Shown: positions 6,395 through 8,818 of the stretch, in pieces
How positions within the stretch are numbered: position 1 is the first letter of the stretch
How the letters are laid out: every line of letters starts with the position of its first letter
The notes under the pieces: generated by a model
What the model saw: only the letters and a program-made list of their open reading frames with translations
What the model was told of the DNA's origin: nothing
The model's database searches: none
Source of the DNA: Candidatus Thorarchaeota archaeon
GTDB lineage: Archaea; Asgardarchaeota; Thorarchaeia; Thorarchaeales; Thorarchaeaceae
Direction of reading: 5' to 3'
Assembly (NCBI GenBank): GCA_016840965.1
Contig: JAEORI010000262.1
Span: 1-8,818 of the forward strand
DNA: 8,818 bases
Position numbers and translations under genes: made by a program

Positions 6395-6403
6395 TTTATA
6401 TTA
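6395..6403 (+). promoter_or_regulatory. TATA-box candidate for the 6456 gene
   Basis: TTTATATTA preceded by a purine-rich GGAAGAG in the BRE position. Transcription would start near 6424-6428, giving a leader of about 30 bases that contains the purine-rich ribosome binding site. This is one of the clearest archaeal promoter layouts in the window. Confidence 0.6.
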
Positions 6404-6413
6404 GTTCAGACAA

Positions 6414-6435
6414 TGTAATACGTAATAGGATTACA
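6414..6435. promoter_or_regulatory. Inverted repeat over the predicted transcription start (operator candidate)
   Basis: TGTAAT and ATTACA are perfect six-base inverted arms ten bases apart, and the spacer holds a further GTAAT copy. The element covers the predicted transcription start of the 6456 gene, a classical repressor position in archaea. It does not resemble the tetR operator pair, so another regulator is implied. Confidence 0.45.
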
Positions 6436-6444
6436 CCTGCACGC

Positions 6445-6455
6445 GAGGAGAGGAG
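6445..6455 (+). promoter_or_regulatory. Purine-rich ribosome binding site of the 6456 gene
   Basis: GAGGAGAGGAG runs right up to the ATG at 6456. The first GAGGAG has five bases of spacing and is probably the one used. An in-frame TAG at 6426-6428 bounds the start upstream. Confidence 0.7.
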
Positions 6456-6992
6456 ATGAGCGGGTCTGATTGCGTCCGAGTAATAGCCGACGAGATACTC
6501 AAGGGTCAATGTCTGTGCCTGAGTGAGCCTCTGTCTTACCCGGGAATTGTACTTGTACCAATCGTAAGAGTCGGTATTTCCCCACTGACTAGGAGAAAAC
6601 TTGGCAGAACTACCTTGACTGAATATGTGCACAAAGTCATTGTCGGAAGTCTACCTAGGAACACATGCGGTGTTATCGTCTTAGACTCATTAGGAGATGT
6701 TGTCACATTCAAGCTTCATATGAACGTCAATATGTTCTGGGAACGAATAGGTTACGTCGAAAGACTTGTGATAGAGCACCATAAAGACACACGAAAACCA
6801 ATCAGTAAAGACGGTTCCACAGCAAGAGCTATTGCTTTTCTGATGAAACTCAAAATGGAAGGACCTGAGGGAATAATGAGCTCAAAAGCGGATTATTTTG
6901 CAGTGTCACGAACGAACTTAGTAGACAAGCTGATGGAAACAAACGACCTTCTAGCGAGTACTGAAGCAGTCCTATATGCTGCGGGTCGATAG
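6456..6992 (+). CDS. Uncharacterised protein, 178 residues
   Basis: I do not recognise this protein. It looks like a real, soluble mixed alpha/beta protein: hydrophobic strands PGIVLVPIVRVG (29-40), NTCGVIVLDSLGDVVTFKL (69-87) and YVERLVIEHH (100-109) in the first two thirds, then a mainly helical C-terminal third with STARAIAFLMKLKM (121-134) and a charged, amphipathic end. There are four Cys (6, 19, 21, 71) without a metal-site pattern, no signal peptide and no membrane segment. Expression signals are strong: TATA box, start-site inverted repeat and purine-rich ribosome binding site. The methyltransferase gene overlaps its end by 17 bases, so the two are probably translated from one message. 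The basic segment at 46-60 (RRKLGRTTLTEYVHK) might contact nucleic acid, but that is speculation. Confidence 0.82.
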   Translation: MSGSDCVRVIADEILKGQCLCLSEPLSYPGIVLVPIVRVGISPLTRRKLGRTTLTEYVHKVIVGSLPRNTCGVIVLDSLGDVVTFKLHMNVNMFWERIGYVERLVIEHHKDTRKPISKDGSTARAIAFLMKLKMEGPEGIMSSKADYFAVSRTNLVDKLMETNDLLASTEAVLYAAGR

Positions 6993-7704
6993 GATTTCCC
7001 TCACCGGAGCATTCAAGATTATATTGACTAGAACAACCAAACGCCGAAAGGAAGATGGTGTTTCATTGAGTCCAGAGAGGACCCCAGAATTATTCGATTC
7101 ATGGGCCGCAGACTATGACTACTTCATTAATGTCGGGTCTAAGAGCTTTCCATTTTTGGGATGTCATGATGTTCTAGCTAAGATAGTGGAGCTAGCAGAC
7201 CCTAAACCAGGAATGAAGGTACTTGATGTTGGGATTGGAACTGGATTGCTAGCTCAGAAGTTCTTGGATTTCAACTGCCAAATATGGGGTATTGATTTCT
7301 CCTCTAAAATGCTTGAAGAAGCTAAAAAGAGGCTACCTAGGGCAAATCTATTCCAAGTTGATATTCGTTCAAAATGGCCTCCAAGTCTGAAGGTTGGTTT
7401 TGACAGGATTGTATCAGCCTATACGTTGCATCATCTAGATCTGATGGGCAAGATTGATGTAATAAAACGGATGTCAAATGAGCTCCTCCAAGATGGTGGC
7501 CACATCATTGTGGGAGATATTTCATTTCCTAGTTTCACTGATCGCGCAAGTGCTCGTACGAGATTGGAGAACGTTTGGGATGACGATGAATACTATTGGG
7601 CTGCTGATGAATTCAAGACAGTGGCAGCTGGTGAAGGCCTATATGTTGTATATGAACAGGTTTCAGATTATGGGGGAGTTTATGTCCTAGATCCTATACC
7701 TTAG
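6976..7704 (+). CDS. Class I SAM-dependent methyltransferase, YrrT/UbiE-like
   Basis: Small-molecule-type methyltransferase with the Rossmann-like class I fold. The N-terminal ERTPELFDSWAADYDYF (34-50) is the lead-in typical of YrrT/YcgJ-like enzymes. Motif I is VLDVGIGTGLL (82-92), the acidic residue of motif II is Asp107 in GIDFSSKML, the post-II aspartate is in FQVDI (126-130), and motif IV appears as IVSAYTLHHL (145-154). Motif V lies around LLQDGGHIIVGDISFPS (170-186). Length (242) is normal. The ATG at 6976 overlaps the upstream gene by 17 bases and has no ribosome binding site; residues 1-33 do not look conserved, and a TTG at 7066, 13 bases after AAAGGA, with a TATA-like GATTATAT at 7017-7024, could be the true start. 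The substrate is unknown; co-transcription with the 178-residue gene suggests a shared pathway. Confidence 0.9.
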   Translation: MLRVDRISLTGAFKIILTRTTKRRKEDGVSLSPERTPELFDSWAADYDYFINVGSKSFPFLGCHDVLAKIVELADPKPGMKVLDVGIGTGLLAQKFLDFNCQIWGIDFSSKMLEEAKKRLPRANLFQVDIRSKWPPSLKVGFDRIVSAYTLHHLDLMGKIDVIKRMSNELLQDGGHIIVGDISFPSFTDRASARTRLENVWDDDEYYWAADEFKTVAAGEGLYVVYEQVSDYGGVYVLDPIP

Positions 7705-7797
7705 AGATATTTAAGATGGCTTCTCCAGTGAGTAATAGCAGTCTACTACACACTACATCTTAGCACTTATGAGATGATTGTATAGACGATTCATTGA
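7705..7797. other. Convergent intergenic spacer
   Basis: Spacer between the methyltransferase (plus strand) and the Lrp-type protein (minus strand). TAAGATG (7712-7718) and CATCTTA (7756-7762) are inverted, 37 bases apart, which could make a long-loop hairpin at the shared 3' end; no compact terminator is seen on either strand. Confidence 0.3.
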
Positions 7798-8022
7798 TTA
7801 TATTGCCATGCAGGTCTCAGTTCTCTCCACACCGGGAGCATCATGAATATCTTCAACCAGCTTCCGAAAACCAGCTTTTACAGGTATATCGGCATATGCA
7901 ATGATGTCGTATGGTCCAGTGACCATGTGTACGTGTTGTATTTCCTTTATTTTCTGAATCTCTGCAAATGCAGTACTCGCTTTTCCTGCTTTTACCTGAA
8001 TGAGTACGATAACGACCACCAA
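7798..8022 (-). CDS. Stand-alone Lrp/AsnC ligand-binding (RAM) domain protein
   Basis: 74-residue protein made only of the AsnC_trans_reg/RAM domain, the part of Lrp/AsnC regulators that binds amino acids and drives oligomerisation; the DNA-binding domain is absent. The first strand VVVIVLIQV (2-10), helix 15-27, then HVHMVTGPYDIIAYADI (30-46) with the signature GPYD, a second helix (50-61) and PGVERTETCMAI (63-74) match the family from end to end. Such stand-alone domains are common in archaea and may modulate full-length Lrp proteins or sense amino acids; here the target is unknown. There is no ATG in the right place: TTG at 8022 (eight bases after AGGAGG) or GTG at 8019 (eleven bases) must be the start, and I chose TTG for its spacing. 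No full-length Lrp regulator is in the window. Confidence 0.9.
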   Translation of the reverse strand: MVVVIVLIQVKAGKASTAFAEIQKIKEIQHVHMVTGPYDIIAYADIPVKAGFRKLVEDIHDAPGVERTETCMAI

Positions 8023-8030
8023 AGTCGGAA

Positions 8031-8036
8031 CCTCCT
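8031..8036 (-). promoter_or_regulatory. Ribosome binding site of the RAM-domain gene
   Basis: AGGAGG on the minus strand, eight bases before TTG 8022 and eleven before GTG 8019. It supports a non-ATG start for a domain that is otherwise complete. Confidence 0.8.
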
Positions 8037-8059
8037 GAGCTTAATATTGTATAGAGGCG

Positions 8060-8069
8060 TTTGTACAAA
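8060..8069. promoter_or_regulatory. Palindrome TTTGTACAAA upstream of the RAM-domain gene
   Basis: Perfect ten-base palindrome 38 bases upstream of the TTG start, next to the A/T-rich CTATTTAG (minus strand, near 8080-8087) that could be the TATA box. In that case it lies between TATA box and transcription start, a possible operator. Short palindromes also arise by chance. Confidence 0.35.
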
Positions 8070-8120
8070 AAAACATAGCTAAATAGCAGGAAGAAATGTT
8101 CGAGCCATTATTCTTTTTGT

Positions 8121-8345
8121 CTATGCCGCAGTTTGAACAGCAACCTTCAGCCGTTCTATGAAACCCTCAACATCATATTCGAGTTTCTGACGCAACACTT
8201 TCCAGGTTGCAGCACAATTTGGATAATCAACACTCAACATTTCATGAAGGATCTTATCGACTTTCTTAATATTCTCCTTAGTTTCTTCAACTTCAATATC
8301 ACGAAGGAGTTCCTTCATTCTGGAGTTCTTGAAATAACAGGTCAT
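8121..8345 (-). CDS. Small helical protein of unknown function, 74 residues
   Basis: Probable small gene that I do not recognise. The sequence is charged and amphipathic: helix KELLRDIEVEETKENIKKVDKIL in two parts (11-33), then a short SVDYPNCAATWKVLRQKL section and a final helix (56-71). A single Cys-containing PNCAATW motif (42-48) is the most distinctive part. There is no signal peptide or membrane helix. A TATA-like TTATATTAG about 50 bases upstream gives a leader of about 25 bases containing GGTG eight bases before the ATG; Met10 (8318) is an alternative start. Composition looks like real protein, and the opposite-strand reading is less protein-like. It could be a small structural, partner-binding or antitoxin-like protein; nothing supports a choice. 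Confidence 0.6.
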   Translation of the reverse strand: MTCYFKNSRMKELLRDIEVEETKENIKKVDKILHEMLSVDYPNCAATWKVLRQKLEYDVEGFIERLKVAVQTAA

Positions 8346-8391
8346 TACTATGGCACCAATCAGTTATTGACGTTCTGTTAGATGAGCTTCA

Positions 8392-8400
8392 CTAATATAA
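8392..8400 (-). promoter_or_regulatory. TATA-box candidate for the small helical protein gene
   Basis: TTATATTAG on the minus strand, about 50 bases before the ATG at 8345. A start of transcription near 8370 would leave a leader of about 25 bases. Confidence 0.4.
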
Positions 8401-8559
8401 TGCTGTGGTTTATGGAGCTGGATTGAGTTTGTTTTTGAAGGAGAAGATTTGAAAGGACTATCATGCGGGAACGAATTTGTGATCAAACCGATTTTCTGCG
8501 ATCTTCATCTAAGAAGCTATCAGAACTGATTAGTACCGACATATGTTTGTAGAAACCTG
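8401..8559. other. Intergenic region between divergent genes, no gene supported
   Basis: Spacer between the minus-strand small gene and the DUF3795 gene. It holds one 29-codon reading frame on the plus strand (8463-8552) with an AAAGGA before its ATG, but nothing family-like. I see no RNA gene or strong repeat. Confidence 0.4.
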
Positions 8560-8567
8560 ATATATGG
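8560..8567 (+). promoter_or_regulatory. TATA-box candidate for the DUF3795 gene, leaderless arrangement
   Basis: ATATATGG, 25 bases from centre to the ATG at 8587, and no ribosome binding site in front of the gene. This suggests a leaderless transcript, as for the serine hydrolase. Confidence 0.5.
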
Positions 8568-8586
8568 AACCAGTTGATTATGGGTC

Positions 8587-8818
8587 ATGAATAGAATGAT
8601 AGCCCCATGTGGCATTGACTGCATAGAATGTCCGGCGTACATTGGAACTCAGACCAACAACATGGTGCTGCTTGAAGAAACAGCAAAGAAGTGGTCAGAC
8701 GACAAACGTCAATATAATGCTTCAGACCTCATCTGTAATGGTTGCAACAGCGACAAGATGCATGTCTTCTGTCTTGAGTGTAAAATCAGACTTTGTGCAA
8801 AGGAAACGGGATACAAGG
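8587..8818 (+). CDS. DUF3795 cysteine-rich protein (3' end cut by window edge)
   Basis: The first 77 residues of a DUF3795-family protein (Pfam PF12675). The entry motif APCGIDCIECPAY (6-18) and the second half CNGCNSDKMHVFCLECKIRLC (50-70) give eight cysteines at 8, 12, 15, 50, 53, 62, 65 and 70, in the paired CxxC-type spacing that marks the family. They probably hold zinc or an iron-sulfur cluster; this is inferred from the pattern and no function is proven for the family, which is frequent in archaea and anaerobic bacteria. The family is usually about 100-170 residues, so much of the C-terminal part may be missing here. ATG 8587 fits the TATA spacing; Met4 (8596) is the alternative start. 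Confidence 0.9.
   Translation, partial: MNRMIAPCGIDCIECPAYIGTQTNNMVLLEETAKKWSDDKRQYNASDLICNGCNSDKMHVFCLECKIRLCAKETGYK

Noticed and set aside
6396..6632. 78-codon minus-strand reading frame across the promoter of the 6456 gene
   Set aside because: It overlaps the TATA box, ribosome binding site and start of the 6456 gene and has no ribosome binding site or family pattern of its own.
7712..7762. TAAGATG/CATCTTA inverted repeat as terminator
   Set aside because: The 37-base loop is too long and no T-run follows; noted only as part of the spacer.
7843..8082. Frames of 71-79 codons overlapping the RAM-domain gene on both strands
   Set aside because: The RAM domain matches its family from end to end in its own frame; the others are shadows.
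8133..8381. 82-codon plus-strand reading frame opposite the small helical protein
   Set aside because: Phe-, Ile- and His-rich, with no ribosome binding site and no promoter; the minus-strand frame has better composition and a TATA-like element. Some doubt remains because both are short.
8463..8552. 29-codon plus-strand frame with AAAGGA before its ATG
   Set aside because: Too short to judge; no family pattern, and it overlaps the likely promoter region of the DUF3795 gene.
1..8818. CRISPR array, tRNA, insertion sequence or attachment site
   Set aside because: I saw no regularly spaced repeats, cloverleaf-like sequence, transposase or terminal repeats anywhere in the window.

Overview
The window reads as a piece of archaeal chromosome of moderate GC. 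The genes are mostly short and in small operons. Several have A/T-rich TATA-like boxes about 25 bases before the start codon (serine hydrolase near 2657, DUF3795 gene near 8563), as in leaderless archaeal transcripts, while others carry strong GGAGG-type ribosome binding sites. The protein set fits an archaeon: a stand-alone Lrp/AsnC ligand-binding domain, a GYD-domain protein, small flavodoxins, DUF3795 and an N-glycosylation-rich surface hydrolase. An Asgard (Thorarchaeota-like) or related uncultured lineage is my guess; no marker gene here proves it. I see no rRNA, tRNA, CRISPR array, insertion sequence or other mobile element.

Left part (1-2629, minus strand): a class I/II PLP aminotransferase cut by the left edge, preceded by a 97-residue GYD-domain protein with its own promoter and ribosome binding site, preceded in turn by a membrane-anchored, secreted beta-lactamase-fold serine hydrolase.

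Centre (2707-6308): a divergent, almost mirror-image cluster around a 144-base intergenic region. Leftward are a leucine carboxyl methyltransferase-like enzyme with an unassigned C-terminal extension of about 155 residues and then a flavodoxin. Rightward are a TetR-family regulator, a four-helix glycine-rich membrane protein and a second, paralogous flavodoxin. Two related palindromes centred exactly 20 bases apart lie in front of tetR and are the obvious operator pair. I infer a TetR-controlled redox or methylation module; its ligand and substrate cannot be read from sequence.

Right part (6309-8818): a stem-loop ends the flavodoxin operon. A well-defined promoter, with TATA box, inverted repeat over the predicted transcription start and purine-rich ribosome binding site, drives a 178-residue protein I do not recognise, overlapped by a class I SAM-dependent methyltransferase. 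Convergent to these is a stand-alone Lrp-type ligand-binding domain protein, probably with a TTG or GTG start. Then come a small helical protein of unknown function on the minus strand and, cut by the right edge, a cysteine-rich DUF3795 protein.

The most unusual parts are the tetR operator pair with its twin flavodoxin operons, the extended methyltransferase, and the unrecognised 178-residue gene with its own operator-like promoter.
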